33,732 nt of DNA from a virus (IMGVR_UViG_3300035698_013211:1-33732); one strand, 5' to 3'. Positions 8,930 through 17,618 are shown, counted from the first letter of the stretch. Notes: generated from the letters alone by a model not told the origin. Numbers and translations: made by a program.

Positions 8930-9291
8930 GCTTTGCCCTCTATGGTTAAAATTGATTCCTTGTGGGAACCGTGATCCTGGACGGAATCCACGGTAAAAGT
9001 ATTTCCATCCGCATCTACCACTTGACACCCAGAGCTAATGGTAACAGCCCCCGAAAACATTAAGTGGGAGCTAAGTTTAGCCTTACCCTGGTTTAGCTGT
9101 TGTAGAGCGTTTTGAGTCTGTAAGGATAGCGGCTGTATATCGGCTCCGATAGCCGTTGAAACAGTCGCCCAGGTCGCCACCTGTTCCCCCAGATCGTTAG
9201 TCGTTCCCCATGATACCTGTAAAACATCCACCGTTTGCGGTAGTCCGCTGGTGGGCATCGTCTGACCCACTGAGCGGCTAGTCAGCGCCAT
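8926..9291 (-). CDS. Head closure (stopper) protein, SPP1 gp16-like
   Basis: A 121-residue beta-rich protein typical of head closure/head-tail joining proteins. It has the signature DVLQVSWGTTNDLGEQVATW (in this family a variable strand then N/D-x-x-G-x-x-x-x-x-W), and later CQVVDADGNTFTVDSV followed by HKESILTIEG, which fits the final beta hairpin. It sits between the adaptor-side genes and the tail completion gene, as expected. The ATG directly follows the methyltransferase stop (TAA ATG) with GTGAGG upstream. The glycosyltransferase and methyltransferase genes separate it from the adaptor gene. Confidence 0.68.
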   Translation of the reverse strand: MALTSRSVGQTMPTSGLPQTVDVLQVSWGTTNDLGEQVATWATVSTAIGADIQPLSLQTQNALQQLNQGKAKLSSHLMFSGAVTISSGCQVVDADGNTFTVDSVQDHGSHKESILTIEGKA

Positions 9292-9888
9292 TTATTTCCT
9301 CACTTCCTTACATATCGCTAGCATCTGGACGCCCAGGAACTCCACCACCTTAACCCGCTGGGCGTATGCGTTCATAAATTGACTAAATATATAGCGGCTA
9401 AACCACCGGATATGAGTTTCTGCCATATTGAATCCCACAGGAACGCTAGCCAGTATTTTCCCCTCTGGCTTGCATATCCTCACAGCCTCAGCCATGACCC
9501 GCTTAGGATCGTAAACATGCTCTAGAATTTCCCCTAAAATAACGGTGTCATAGCTATTGTCAGCCACCGGAATAGTCTCAGCCTCTCCTAAAATAAACGT
9601 TAGCCGCTCCTGGGTGTCTTCTGGGAGCGTTTCCTTGATCTTGTTAGCTTCTTCCAAATGTTCTCTCAGCATATCCACACCTACCACCGTCAGTCCCTTG
9701 ACGGCACACAGAATAGCGATCACGCCGCCACTACAGCCAATGTCTATCACAGAACCGCTAGCCTCAGCCACGATCCGATCCACCCGATCCTTGTTGGCTT
9801 TCATTCCTATAGTGGTGGTGTTGCCTCCGTAAACCTCATTGATCTTGTCCGGGTGTTGCCTTTCCTGATCTCTGATCTCGTTTAGCAT
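9292..9888 (-). CDS. Class I SAM-dependent methyltransferase (UbiE/UbiG-like)
   Basis: A 198-residue Rossmann methyltransferase. SAM-binding motif I is VIDIGCSGG (about residues 47-55), an acidic residue ends the second strand (VVGVDM), motif III is the ILGEAETIP region, and DTVILGEILEHVYDP marks the fourth strand with the usual xEHV signature of methyltransferase 11-type enzymes. I chose ATG at 9888, with AGGTG 6 nt upstream, over GTG at 9897. It overlaps the end of the glycosyltransferase gene by 53 nt, so the two are probably translated together. The likely substrate is a small molecule or sugar, for example O-methylation of a glycan; the substrate cannot be read from sequence. Confidence 0.85.
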   Translation of the reverse strand: MLNEIRDQERQHPDKINEVYGGNTTTIGMKANKDRVDRIVAEASGSVIDIGCSGGVIAILCAVKGLTVVGVDMLREHLEEANKIKETLPEDTQERLTFILGEAETIPVADNSYDTVILGEILEHVYDPKRVMAEAVRICKPEGKILASVPVGFNMAETHIRWFSRYIFSQFMNAYAQRVKVVEFLGVQMLAICKEVRK

Positions 9889-12070
9889 TATAATCACCTA
9901 TCACTGAGCGATAAAACCCCACCAGTTTAGCTATGTGATCCTCCATAACCACCCTGTGATCCTCGGTGATTTTCACAGCCTTTAGTGTGTCTAGCTGATC
10001 CTTTATGTCTTGCGCTGTCTCAAAAATTATTCCACACTGGTATTGATCTATCAGTGAGTGTAGCGTTTTCAAATCTTTTGAGATCACCGGCAAACCCGCC
10101 GCCATATATTCAAATAACTTGTTGGGAACAGCCAGATCAACCGCTGGGCGTTGCCTTTCGTGTAAGATATTGAAACAGATGATCCCAGCGTCAAACTGGG
10201 TTAGCTGTGTCAATAGCTCATCAGGTCTGGTTTTTTCGTGATAGTGGATATATTTGTTGTGCCTGTCCAGTTGCTGGTATTCTGCACACTCAAAAACTGG
10301 ATAGATGTGGATATGGAGTTTTAACGCCGCTATCTGCTGGAATAGCTCCCTGTAGTCTCTGTGGGAGCCGTTGGCGCTGATCCCGCCCTGGTAGACTATA
10401 TGGAACCCGCCGTGAGTCTCTGATAGCTTAGGGAGCCGTTTATCTGGGAGATCGTCCTGTGATGTGAAATTCATCAGCACCAGACTAGCCGCCGTGTCGA
10501 TCCGGTATTGCTGGAGCGCATAAATTAACTGCCCTGCCGTGGCGTATACCCTACCATCGCTATAGGCGTTTGCCTTGTGTTCCATGTATAGCGCATAAGG
10601 CATTAAAATAGCGTTTCCGCTGTTCTTGTGTGTCATAAGGTCGTGGGTGTCATGTACAAGAGGAACCGCTCTAGCCGGATTCTCTAGCGCCTGAACTGTC
10701 TGAATGTCTGGCTCGTTGTGAATGTGGAGTAAATCATAATCATTCATGATCTCCCAGAGATTATATGGCGAGGGAACCTTGACGGTGGCGCTGTATACCT
10801 CATCATCTGGGATTCCGTAAACTTGCTCTAGTGTTGCCACGCTATAGGCTAACGTCACCCTGTGTCCTTTATGCCTGAGCGCCGCCGCCTGTTTCCTGTT
10901 TCGGATGCATGGAGACGGCTGATAGAATAGAATATTGAGCGGTTCTCCACCCTCGCCCAGCTTTTGCCATGTCGTCTCCAGGTTCCGGTGTGCTAGCGAA
11001 AAATCAGGATTTTCTCTGAGCGCCTGTTTGTAGTAGCCCTCAGCCGCCGCCTTGTCGCCACGTCTGGACATTAGAGCGCCCAGGTTATTATACGCCACCG
11101 CCTCGGAACCGTAGGAATCCATTATCAAACTTGTCGGCTTAGGGTTCTTTCGCTGTTCCTCTACTAACTCAAAATAGCGATCATAGTAGGGTTTAGCGTT
11201 TTCTAGATCGTTCTGTTCCGTGAGTGCCATAGCTAGATATATGGTGGCGTCCATATTGGTTCCCACCCGCTCCAGCAAGTCTGAACAGATTTCCTGTGTT
11301 TTCTGGTAGTTTTTCGCCTGTAAATAGGCATAAGCTAGATCGTTTCCGCTCTGCTGATAGGCGTGTTCCGTGGATTCCATCTCTCCACTCCGAACTCTGG
11401 AGAAAAAGTTTTCCGCTAGCCGGATCAGATCATCCCATTTATCTTGAACCCTGAAAATCCTGAATAGGTTACACCATGCGAATGAGTTGTGATCATCAGC
11501 TTCTATCTGTTTCCAGATCAGGGTTTCGGTTCTATGGTATTTTTTCGCCATAGTTTCCGGATCAAGGTTATAGCCTAAGTGGTGAATTTGGAGCGCCACA
11601 CTGACCGGCTTAGTCTCACTAACCACCTGGTTATGCACGATCCCCTCATAGTGGGCTTTGTTACGTTTCAGGAACCGCTCAGAGTGGATCAAGGTCTGTC
11701 CATCTGGCTTATAATTGACCACCTGAACACCAACGGTGTCAGAGTCCACACCGCCCAGGAACTCCTTGAGCGCCTGAACGTCGATCCGCTGATCCATCCG
11801 CTCATCTGCGTCTATAATCAGCGCCCAGTCACACTCTATCTGTTCCAGAGCGTAGTTTCTGGCTGCGGAAAAATCATCACACCACTTAAAATAGAACACT
11901 CTAGCGCCGCTCTGTTCCGCTATATCCACAGTTTTGTCAGTGGAGCCGGTGTCTACTATAACGATCTCATCCACTACGTTTATAACGCTGTCTATACAGC
12001 CCTGGAGTAGCTTTTCCTCATCCTTAACAATCATACATGCTGAAATAGTCGCTTGCTGTTTTTTTTCCAT
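9836..12070 (-). CDS. Three-part glycosyltransferase: GT2 - TPR - GT-B
   Basis: A 744-residue protein with two glycosyltransferase modules. Residues about 8-230 are a GT2 (GT-A fold) domain, with ACMIVKDEE, VDTGSTDKT (40-43 DTGS) and the metal-binding DAD at 87-89, like SunS/WaaE-type transferases. Residues about 235-365 are TPR repeats (AVAYNNLGALMSRRGDKAAA, AHRNLETTWQKLGE). Residues about 375-735 are a GT-B domain of the GT4 type, with the donor-binding PNKLFEYMAAGLPVIS from about 649. ATG at 12070 has AAGGGAG upstream. TPR-containing glycosyltransferases often modify proteins. Located between neck genes in the structural operon, it may glycosylate a virion protein or alter a host glycan; both are inference. 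Confidence 0.88.
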   Translation of the reverse strand: MEKKQQATISACMIVKDEEKLLQGCIDSVINVVDEIVIVDTGSTDKTVDIAEQSGARVFYFKWCDDFSAARNYALEQIECDWALIIDADERMDQRIDVQALKEFLGGVDSDTVGVQVVNYKPDGQTLIHSERFLKRNKAHYEGIVHNQVVSETKPVSVALQIHHLGYNLDPETMAKKYHRTETLIWKQIEADDHNSFAWCNLFRIFRVQDKWDDLIRLAENFFSRVRSGEMESTEHAYQQSGNDLAYAYLQAKNYQKTQEICSDLLERVGTNMDATIYLAMALTEQNDLENAKPYYDRYFELVEEQRKNPKPTSLIMDSYGSEAVAYNNLGALMSRRGDKAAAEGYYKQALRENPDFSLAHRNLETTWQKLGEGGEPLNILFYQPSPCIRNRKQAAALRHKGHRVTLAYSVATLEQVYGIPDDEVYSATVKVPSPYNLWEIMNDYDLLHIHNEPDIQTVQALENPARAVPLVHDTHDLMTHKNSGNAILMPYALYMEHKANAYSDGRVYATAGQLIYALQQYRIDTAASLVLMNFTSQDDLPDKRLPKLSETHGGFHIVYQGGISANGSHRDYRELFQQIAALKLHIHIYPVFECAEYQQLDRHNKYIHYHEKTRPDELLTQLTQFDAGIICFNILHERQRPAVDLAVPNKLFEYMAAGLPVISKDLKTLHSLIDQYQCGIIFETAQDIKDQLDTLKAVKITEDHRVVMEDHIAKLVGFYRSVIGDYNAKRDQRSGKATPGQDQ

Positions 12071-12090
12071 AGTCTCCCTTTTATGTTCTG

Positions 12091-12648
12091 CTATATCTTG
12101 TAATCCCTGCTTACCTGAACCACCGTGGGTGGCATTTTAGATCGGTAGTATTTGGAAATATCCATAAAATCATAATGTTCCAGTTTCACGTTCCCCCTCG
12201 CCCATGTCTTAGCCTGATCCGGATTCATAGCTAATTGAGCCATACAGTCAGCCACAGCCCCGTTAATGTCGTAGGCTACAGCGTCCAGATAATACTCATC
12301 ATCCTGATCGCTATCGAACTTAAACCAGCCATCGATCAGGTTATAATCATCCGGTGTGATCTCCGTAGCCGCTGATCCGTCGCCATCCCACAGCGCTATG
12401 GTAGGATCGCCGCTCCATTCCGTATCTCCACTAGCGCTGGTGGTGGCTGACGTAGCCCCCTCGAAAAATCCTATCTGGGATAGATAAACCTGATCCCCCA
12501 CGTCCTCTGTCAATAGTTCCCGCCGGATATGGGATCGGTAGCTGTCTAAATAGTTCTGTAGCTGATCATCAGTCCACACCCCGCTAGCCGTATCATTCAC
12601 CAGCGTTCTGAGGTGGTAGATCAGCCACGCCATAGACGTTCTAGCCAT
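12091..12648 (-). CDS. Head-tail adaptor (neck) protein
   Basis: A 185-residue protein whose N-terminus (MAWLIYHLRTLVNDTASGVWTDDQLQNYLDSYR) is the typical first helical pair of gp6/gp15-type connector proteins, which form the ring beneath the portal. A beta insertion (residues about 60-115) and a C-terminal helical part follow (AVAYDINGAVADCMAQLAMNPDQAKTW). The C-terminal segment LEHYDFMDISKYYRSK also resembles the final helix seen in adaptors. ATG at 12648 has a strong GAGGGGGAAAC site and overlaps the preceding stop by 8 nt. The position downstream of capsid genes fits. Confidence 0.7.
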   Translation of the reverse strand: MARTSMAWLIYHLRTLVNDTASGVWTDDQLQNYLDSYRSHIRRELLTEDVGDQVYLSQIGFFEGATSATTSASGDTEWSGDPTIALWDGDGSAATEITPDDYNLIDGWFKFDSDQDDEYYLDAVAYDINGAVADCMAQLAMNPDQAKTWARGNVKLEHYDFMDISKYYRSKMPPTVVQVSRDYKI

Positions 12649-12937
12649 GTTTCCCCCTCATCTGAGCCTTTAGGATGTCCTGGGCTAGTTCCTCTTTTGA
12701 TTTAGAGCTACTGTAAACCCCCAGCTGTCCTGCTAACGCTCTAAGTTTGTGCCAGTCGTCCGGTATATCCACACCTGGTTCTATCTCTGGTTCCGGTGGT
12801 GTTTTCCTGCTTATCGGTGGCAATCTCACAGCATAGCCCGATTTAACCAAATTCTCAAAAACCGCCGTTTCCTCTGGTGTTTTCGTCTCAAAAACCCCTA
12901 GCCTCTGATTCCATTTCCACAGCTTATAGCGTGCCAC
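12641..12937 (-). CDS. Small protein with Pro/Glu linker and possible SAP/Rho-N-like end
   Basis: A 98-residue protein starting at GTG 12937, chosen because GAGGGGGAAC sits just upstream; the longer frame (to 13018) would start inside the terminator of the preceding gene. The N-terminal part (ARYKLWKWNQRLGVFETKTPEE) is followed by a Pro/Glu linker (PPEPEIEPG). The C-terminal part, WHKLRALAGQLGVYSSSKSKEELAQDILKA, resembles SAP/Rho-N or HeH motifs, which bind nucleic acid and are often found in small phage head-region proteins. Function in the virion is unknown. Confidence 0.6.
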   Translation of the reverse strand: MARYKLWKWNQRLGVFETKTPEETAVFENLVKSGYAVRLPPISRKTPPEPEIEPGVDIPDDWHKLRALAGQLGVYSSSKSKEELAQDILKAQMRGKHG

Positions 12938-12965
12938 GTTCCCCCTCGCTCTCCCCTGTAGGCAT

Positions 12966-13000
12966 AAAAAAAGGGCGTGGAAAGGGAGAAAACCACGCCC
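12966..13000 (-). terminator. Rho-independent terminator after the 13027 structural gene
   Basis: On the minus strand GGGCGTGG pairs with CCACGCCC (8 bp, GC-rich) around a 12-nt loop and is followed directly by seven T residues. It lies 26 nt after the stop of the 13027-14271 gene and before the 12641-12937 gene, so part of the transcripts must read through. Confidence 0.85.
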
Positions 13001-13026
13001 TCTAGAGCGCTCAGTCACCAGTAATT

Positions 13027-14271
13027 CTATGCTGCCATAGTATTGCTGATCGCTGTTGCGCTTATTGCCGTTGGAGCGGTGTTTGATAGTGTAACCGCTC
13101 CGCTGTTAGCCACAGCCGCCGGAATAGCTGCTCCGTCTGTGTTGGTTGTTGCGTATACACCAGAAGCATCAGCCGGTGTCAGCGTAGCTGTTAGACAGTC
13201 CGATCCATCCGTTAGATCGTCCGTTCCTGCTACCCAGTCAGCCCCCGCCGTAGCTGTTACCACGATCCGCCCGACTACTGCGTAAACAGCCCCTACCTGT
13301 GCCTTTATGGTGCTTTTCAGTGTATCTAACGCCACTCCTGCTGATGCGGCGCTTGAGTAAGTCTGATCACTAGCTGGAGCCAGGGTGTAAACTGATCCCC
13401 CTGAACTCTCCAGAATCAGCCACCCACCAGAATAGCTAGCCTGAGCCGTTGCCGTGCCTGTATTGATCGTGTCGGCTGTGGTAAATGTGTTTCCTGTTCC
13501 TGCTGAAATCGTATATTCCAGCCCACCGATCTTGATCGTGAGCGCCGTTAGATCAAACTGCTCATCCGTGGCGTTCACACTGATAGTTCCAGGAGCGCCG
13601 ATCAAGGCTCCCGAATCCTGCCCTACGTTGTCATATATATTCTGAGCGGCTACATGGGCATCAGCCGTTTTCCAGTCGTCTGTACCAGCCGTAAACATGG
13701 TGCTACTGGCTGATTGCATACTCGTCACACTTATCACCATATCGCCCACGGTTAGTGTCGGTTGTGCTGTCAGCGCCGCAAATTCGCTCGCATAGTCCAT
13801 AGTAGCCGCCGCCGCTCCTGTGACAGTCACAGAGCCAGCCTCGTCAATAGTGAACCACCACGCACCCCACATTTGCCCAGTGTGTGTGGAGTTAATTACA
13901 TGCGTTCCCACTTCGATCCCAGCGGCTAGTGGCTTATAGTGGAGCCTGTTACTCAGATAGTAGTTAAAAGCCCCGAAAATTTCAGCTTTCGTGGCTGTGC
14001 CATCGTCCACAGCCAACAGCGGCGATCCGCCCACTATACCATCTCTAGTGAGCCACCCCCTGTGATCGTTATGCCTTGCCTTTATCTCGTCTATAACGGC
14101 TTTATTAGTTCCGTGATCGGTTACTAGCTCCGCTATGGTGGCTCTGTTTTCCACCTGTCTAGCTGTCATGTCCACGGTCCATGTTCTGATAGAGTTAAGC
14201 CACACTCTCAGAACCTCGCCCAGTTGCGAGGGAATTCCCCTCGCTAGTCTACGCCCTAGAGAATCAGCCAT
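13027..14271 (-). CDS. Ser/Thr/Ala-rich structural protein next to the major capsid gene
   Basis: A 414-residue protein of unknown family. The first 100 residues are helical and charged (RRLARGIPSQLGEVLRVWL, then ENRATIAELV). From about residue 110 it is beta-prone and rich in Ala, Thr, Ser and Gly (for example GTISVNATDEQFDLTALTIK, SYSGGWLILESS), with almost no Cys, like phage decoration, fibre or head-fibre proteins. ATG at 14271 has AAAGGGGG upstream. It lies directly after the putative major capsid gene and is bracketed by a hairpin and a strong terminator, which suggests high expression. A capsid decoration or head fibre role is inferred. The Ser/Thr-rich region would suit O-glycosylation. 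Confidence 0.6.
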   Translation of the reverse strand: MADSLGRRLARGIPSQLGEVLRVWLNSIRTWTVDMTARQVENRATIAELVTDHGTNKAVIDEIKARHNDHRGWLTRDGIVGGSPLLAVDDGTATKAEIFGAFNYYLSNRLHYKPLAAGIEVGTHVINSTHTGQMWGAWWFTIDEAGSVTVTGAAAATMDYASEFAALTAQPTLTVGDMVISVTSMQSASSTMFTAGTDDWKTADAHVAAQNIYDNVGQDSGALIGAPGTISVNATDEQFDLTALTIKIGGLEYTISAGTGNTFTTADTINTGTATAQASYSGGWLILESSGGSVYTLAPASDQTYSSAASAGVALDTLKSTIKAQVGAVYAVVGRIVVTATAGADWVAGTDDLTDGSDCLTATLTPADASGVYATTNTDGAAIPAAVANSGAVTLSNTAPTAISATAISNTMAA

Positions 14272-14300
14272 TTATTAAAACCCCCTTTGATAATAAGGTT

Positions 14301-14322
14301 AGAGCGCCGCTGTGGGCGCTCT
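14301..14322 (-). terminator. Hairpin after the major capsid gene (attenuator or processing site)
   Basis: A perfect 8-bp inverted repeat (AGAGCGCC with GGCGCTCT, 6-nt loop) lies 27 nt after the stop of the capsid gene. On the minus strand it is followed by AACCTTATTATC rather than a clean T-run, so it may be a weak terminator or an RNA-stabilising 3' end. Confidence 0.5.
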
Positions 14323-14349
14323 GTAGTGTTACATAATTGCTGGCTGATT

Positions 14350-15471
14350 TCAGTTCAAGCCGTATCTATAGGCGTGTGCTTCTTCATTCATGAGTTCAAG
14401 CGTGTAGTCGCCGCCGATCCACCGTTTATGGGTGTCGCCATCCTCAGCCAAATCCTTCTCAAAGAACGGACGCAGATAGCCCAAGGCTACCTTTGTCGTG
14501 TCCAGCATGAAATATTCACCAGCCGCCATAAGCCTATGAGGTAGGACGATTATGAGACCAGGAGCCAACGGGTTCACTATAGCGTTTATGTTAGCCCCGC
14601 CGATCCTCACCTTCTCATCTATTCTGATCCTGTCTGTGTAAAGGTTACAGATTCCCTGAGCCATCGAACCATCACAGACGATCAGGTTAGGAACTCCACC
14701 AGCCGCCCAGATTGTCTGTATATCAGCCTCTATCGCGGTTGTGTCCACATCTCCGCTATCTTCCTCTCTGTTGGTGGAGACCATAGCCCACAAGCCACCC
14801 ATAGTTCGGAAAGTGCTGGAGCCGTTTCCAGCCTGAGCCGCCACGCCCATGAGTAGTGTTTTCTCCAGTTCTTTGCCCAGTTGTCTATAAGTCTGGAGAA
14901 CCTGGTGATTTAGCTCAAAACTCACGCCGCCCAGATGTTCCACGGCTCCCTGAACCCCCGCCACCTCGACTGTTCGGCTGAACGTCTGGAGATAATTACT
15001 CTCCTTAGAACGCCCTCTGGCTCTGGCTACCTTTCCATCATCGCCCTCGTCTTCCAAAACACTCACTATGTGGACGACTGACAAAGTATCATGCGGAGCG
15101 CCCGTGGTGGAGCCATAGCCTCTGGTTACTGTCAGGGCGTCTGTGGACGTAGCTGTAACCAGCATGTATTCTTGATCTACCCTGATCACCACATTATAAG
15201 TGGCTACGTCAGACGGCAATTTGTCAGCGCCATCTCCAGCATATACGTCAATGCTGGTTGCTGTGGTAGTTATAGCACCATCAAGCGCTGAGGTGGTTCC
15301 CTGTAGTTCGTCCTCTATCCATTTTGGCTGTGTAGACTTGACCTGGATTTTCGGCAACAGCATCTGGAGCGGTGTGTCGTAAGGGCTTATCATGTGAACT
15401 CCCTCAGCCACAAACTCCCTGTTTCCGTCGCTCTGGTCGTAAGTCTGCATCAAATCAGTTATAACAGCCAT
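14350..15471 (-). CDS. Major capsid protein (DUF5309/SU10-like, HK97 fold)
   Basis: A 373-residue protein. The N-terminal region has the family pattern of SU10-type major head proteins: AEGVHMISPYDTPLQMLLPKI and later PKWIEDELQG, where the family has a P-x-x-TP-x-x and a W-x-x-D-x-L. An inserted domain (about residues 60-135) carries a beta motif ending ALTVTRGYGSTTGAPH, then VVHIV, which looks like an insertion in the E-loop region. A helical spine (VLQTYRQLGKELEKTLLMG) and a P-domain follow, with the C-terminus TLELMNEEAHAYRYGL. GGAGGACT lies upstream of ATG 15471. Scaffold upstream and abundant expression signals support the call. Confidence 0.82.
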   Translation of the reverse strand: MAVITDLMQTYDQSDGNREFVAEGVHMISPYDTPLQMLLPKIQVKSTQPKWIEDELQGTTSALDGAITTTATSIDVYAGDGADKLPSDVATYNVVIRVDQEYMLVTATSTDALTVTRGYGSTTGAPHDTLSVVHIVSVLEDEGDDGKVARARGRSKESNYLQTFSRTVEVAGVQGAVEHLGGVSFELNHQVLQTYRQLGKELEKTLLMGVAAQAGNGSSTFRTMGGLWAMVSTNREEDSGDVDTTAIEADIQTIWAAGGVPNLIVCDGSMAQGICNLYTDRIRIDEKVRIGGANINAIVNPLAPGLIIVLPHRLMAAGEYFMLDTTKVALGYLRPFFEKDLAEDGDTHKRWIGGDYTLELMNEEAHAYRYGLN

Positions 15472-15477
15472 TTAGTT

Positions 15478-16194
15478 TTAGTCCTCCCGTTCTTTCCCCA
15501 GGTTAGCCCAACGGGATGTATATCCCGCTCCGTGTAGAGCGCTAGTCAACTTGGTGGCTTCTGCAAAATTCCCCGCCGCCTGAGCCGCCACGATCTGTTC
15601 CTGGAGTGCCGCTATATCGCTAGCGCTCCCCGTTATTTTGGCTTTAGGCGCTGATCCTGGTGCTGGATTAGTAGCCCCAAAACCCCCGCCCACTGGAGTA
15701 GTAATTTGCTTGATCAAATATGGTTTAGTCTCTGCCAGTTGCGCCACCAGCGTTCCGATCTGTGCCGTATCTACAGCACCACCCTCGCCGGTGTTAATTG
15801 AATCTAGCGGAATAGAAAACGCCGCATCGCTGGGATCGTTGAATCCGGCGGCGCTAGCGGCGCTGATTATAGCCGCCTTTTTTGCTGTGGCTATATTCTG
15901 AGCGCCTAGCTGGACGATCTGAGCCTGTAAGTCTGCGTTTTCTGCCTTAGCACGCTCCACCTCGTCCATTTTCGCCCTGTCAGCGGCTTTCTTTGCCTCA
16001 GTCTGTTCCTGCTGTATCGTGGTTATCTGAGCCTGTAAAGTCTCGTTTTCCTTTCGCCTTTCAGCCGCCTCAGCCCGAACTTTCCGCAGATCGTCTATAG
16101 GAACCATGGTGGAATCATCTGATCCCAGGTTCGGTGTCGAGGTATCTACCTCTAGTGTCTGGGCATCTTGCCCTGTTTCCTGCTTTTCTGCCAT
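15478..16194 (-). CDS. Capsid scaffolding protein
   Basis: A 238-residue, highly charged protein made mostly of a long coiled coil (residues about 30-105: DDLRKVRAEAAERRKENETL through EVERAKAENADLQAQIVQLG). An Ala-rich segment (AAIISAASAAGFNDPSDAA) follows, then a Gly/Pro-rich linker and a C-terminal basic/helical tail (ATKLTSALHGAGYTSRW). This organisation and the position immediately before the major capsid gene are typical of phage scaffolds. The segment with GFNDPSDAA resembles the conserved part of DUF4355/DUF6582-type scaffolds. AAGGGGAAAAG precedes the ATG. Confidence 0.82.
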   Translation of the reverse strand: MAEKQETGQDAQTLEVDTSTPNLGSDDSTMVPIDDLRKVRAEAAERRKENETLQAQITTIQQEQTEAKKAADRAKMDEVERAKAENADLQAQIVQLGAQNIATAKKAAIISAASAAGFNDPSDAAFSIPLDSINTGEGGAVDTAQIGTLVAQLAETKPYLIKQITTPVGGGFGATNPAPGSAPKAKITGSASDIAALQEQIVAAQAAGNFAEATKLTSALHGAGYTSRWANLGKERED

Positions 16195-16233
16195 CTTTTC
16201 CCCTTTTGCTTATCTGTGTAAGTAATCGAAAGA

Positions 16234-17241
16234 TTAAATAGAAAACTCTGGCTGTATTTTTAGCCGATCACTCACGATCCGGCTAATGTCTCCAGCCGTC
16301 TCCCCTTTACTAAATCGTTTCAAAACGTCGCCCATCATGGACGGTGGGATCAGCGAATCCGTGAGCCAACACCAGCCGTTAGGGTGATCAATGGGCGTTT
16401 CCCCTGGTGGAAATACTCCCCGCCCTAGCCCATAGTGGTTCTGGCTTGCCCACTGATCGCAAATATCATAGACTATATGGGAGCTACCCAGATTCCACCT
16501 TACACCAGCCACCCAGGGCGCTATATCAGCGCTGATTATACTAGCCTCATGGTGGGCGTGGTTTATCTCTGTTTTTGCCAGCCTCATGGCGTTATACTTA
16601 GCCGAACCCACACCCCGCCCTGGATGATCCAGCACCCGATCCACCTGTTTCCACTCATCCTGGCTGGTGATCAAATAGGGCGCCACATCCTTAGCCGTTT
16701 CCCTAGCCGATTTTCCTAGCGCTATATCTTTAGCCACGATCCGGCTTAGTGTTCCCTCTGTGTGTTCCTTAAGCGCCCATATCCTATCAGAAAACAGCTT
16801 GCCATCACTTAGCCGCCTTGTAGCTACCACCTTAACCGCATCAGCGGAAACGGTGGAGAATATTTTAAGATTCTGTCCATAGAACAGATTTAACAGGTCT
16901 GCTGTGGAGCCGCTAGCCAGAGCGCCACCAGCCTTAACCTTACCGTCAACGGCTACCTGAGCGGCTAGTGTCATTCCGTCCACCACTATATCATCTATGT
17001 TCTGTGCTAGCTCTCCAGTGAGCCGCCCTATGTCTTTTTGTAATAGCCGCCACTTTTCACGCCTGATCCCTGCCTCGGCTTTCCCCTCTAGACTTAAGAG
17101 TATATCCTCAATCTCAAAATAGGCGTCTCTGAGCGCCTGGTTAGTCTTGGCTGTCACCACTATATCGAGATCAAGGAATCGCTCCCTTGCTTCCATTAGG
17201 GCTAGCTCATAGCGTGTAAGGGATTCTCTAGGATTTCTCAT
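16234..17241 (-). CDS. Minor head protein, Mu gpF/SPP1 gp7-like
   Basis: A 335-residue protein of the phage head morphogenesis family. The signature is in the second half: GSAKYNAMRLAKTEINHAHH (the R-x-x-T-E motif), then VRWNLGSSHIVYDICDQWA and a late IDHPNGWCW, a variant of the metal/zinc-type H-P-x-C-x-C motif at the C-terminal end of these proteins. The first 200 residues are helical. Such proteins sit in the procapsid near the portal and are injected or aid assembly. The ribosome site is modest (GGAACAG). It lies two genes after the portal in transcription order, with a small coiled-coil gene between them. Confidence 0.83.
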   Translation of the reverse strand: MRNPRESLTRYELALMEARERFLDLDIVVTAKTNQALRDAYFEIEDILLSLEGKAEAGIRREKWRLLQKDIGRLTGELAQNIDDIVVDGMTLAAQVAVDGKVKAGGALASGSTADLLNLFYGQNLKIFSTVSADAVKVVATRRLSDGKLFSDRIWALKEHTEGTLSRIVAKDIALGKSARETAKDVAPYLITSQDEWKQVDRVLDHPGRGVGSAKYNAMRLAKTEINHAHHEASIISADIAPWVAGVRWNLGSSHIVYDICDQWASQNHYGLGRGVFPPGETPIDHPNGWCWLTDSLIPPSMMGDVLKRFSKGETAGDISRIVSDRLKIQPEFSI

Positions 17242-17242
17242 G

Positions 17243-17617
17243 TTATATCTGTTCCGGTGGTGGTTCCGGCTCTATCTCTGGTTCTGGCTCCAGCGGTGGT
17301 GGATTCCATATTGATTCCCTCACGCTGACATAGAACGCCATAACCTTAGCCGGAACCTCGTTAGTTACAACAGCGAATCTGACAAAACGCTCCAGCGGTT
17401 CTGGCTCCATTTTTATATCAGCCAGTGTTTTCCACTGATCGACCAGTTGTTCCTTAGCTGTCCGTAGCTGGTCTTTCAGAACGTATAACTGCCCGATCTG
17501 AACCTCTAAATCAGCGATCCGCTGTTTGGTGCGCTCTAATTCCTTATATGCCCTGCTGACCTTGATATATTGATCTTGAGCGTATTGATCCTGCTGTTCA
17601 ATCGTCCATTCATCCAT
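17243..17617 (-). CDS. Small coiled-coil protein between portal and minor head genes
   Basis: A 124-residue protein. Residues about 15-65 form a coiled coil (YIKVSRAYKELERTKQRIAD through KDQLRTAKEQLVDQW). A short globular part follows (ERFVRFAVVTNEVPAKVMAFYVSV) and the C-terminus is a Pro/Glu tail (PPPLEPEPEIEPEPPPEQ). AGAGGGC precedes the ATG and it ends one base before the next start. No family recognised; a structural or assembly role is likely from its place. Confidence 0.65.
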   Translation of the reverse strand: MDEWTIEQQDQYAQDQYIKVSRAYKELERTKQRIADLEVQIGQLYVLKDQLRTAKEQLVDQWKTLADIKMEPEPLERFVRFAVVTNEVPAKVMAFYVSVRESIWNPPPLEPEPEIEPEPPPEQI

Positions 17618-17618
17618 T

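Noticed and set aside
9557-9832. Plus-strand frame antisense to the methyltransferase
   Set aside because: Shadow of the conserved methyltransferase coding region.
12938-13018. Longer N-terminus for the 12641 gene
   Set aside because: The extra codons lie in the terminator and a strong site directly precedes GTG at 12937.
14287-14544. Plus-strand 85-codon frame beside the capsid gene
   Set aside because: Mostly antisense to the capsid C-terminus and without a promoter or site.
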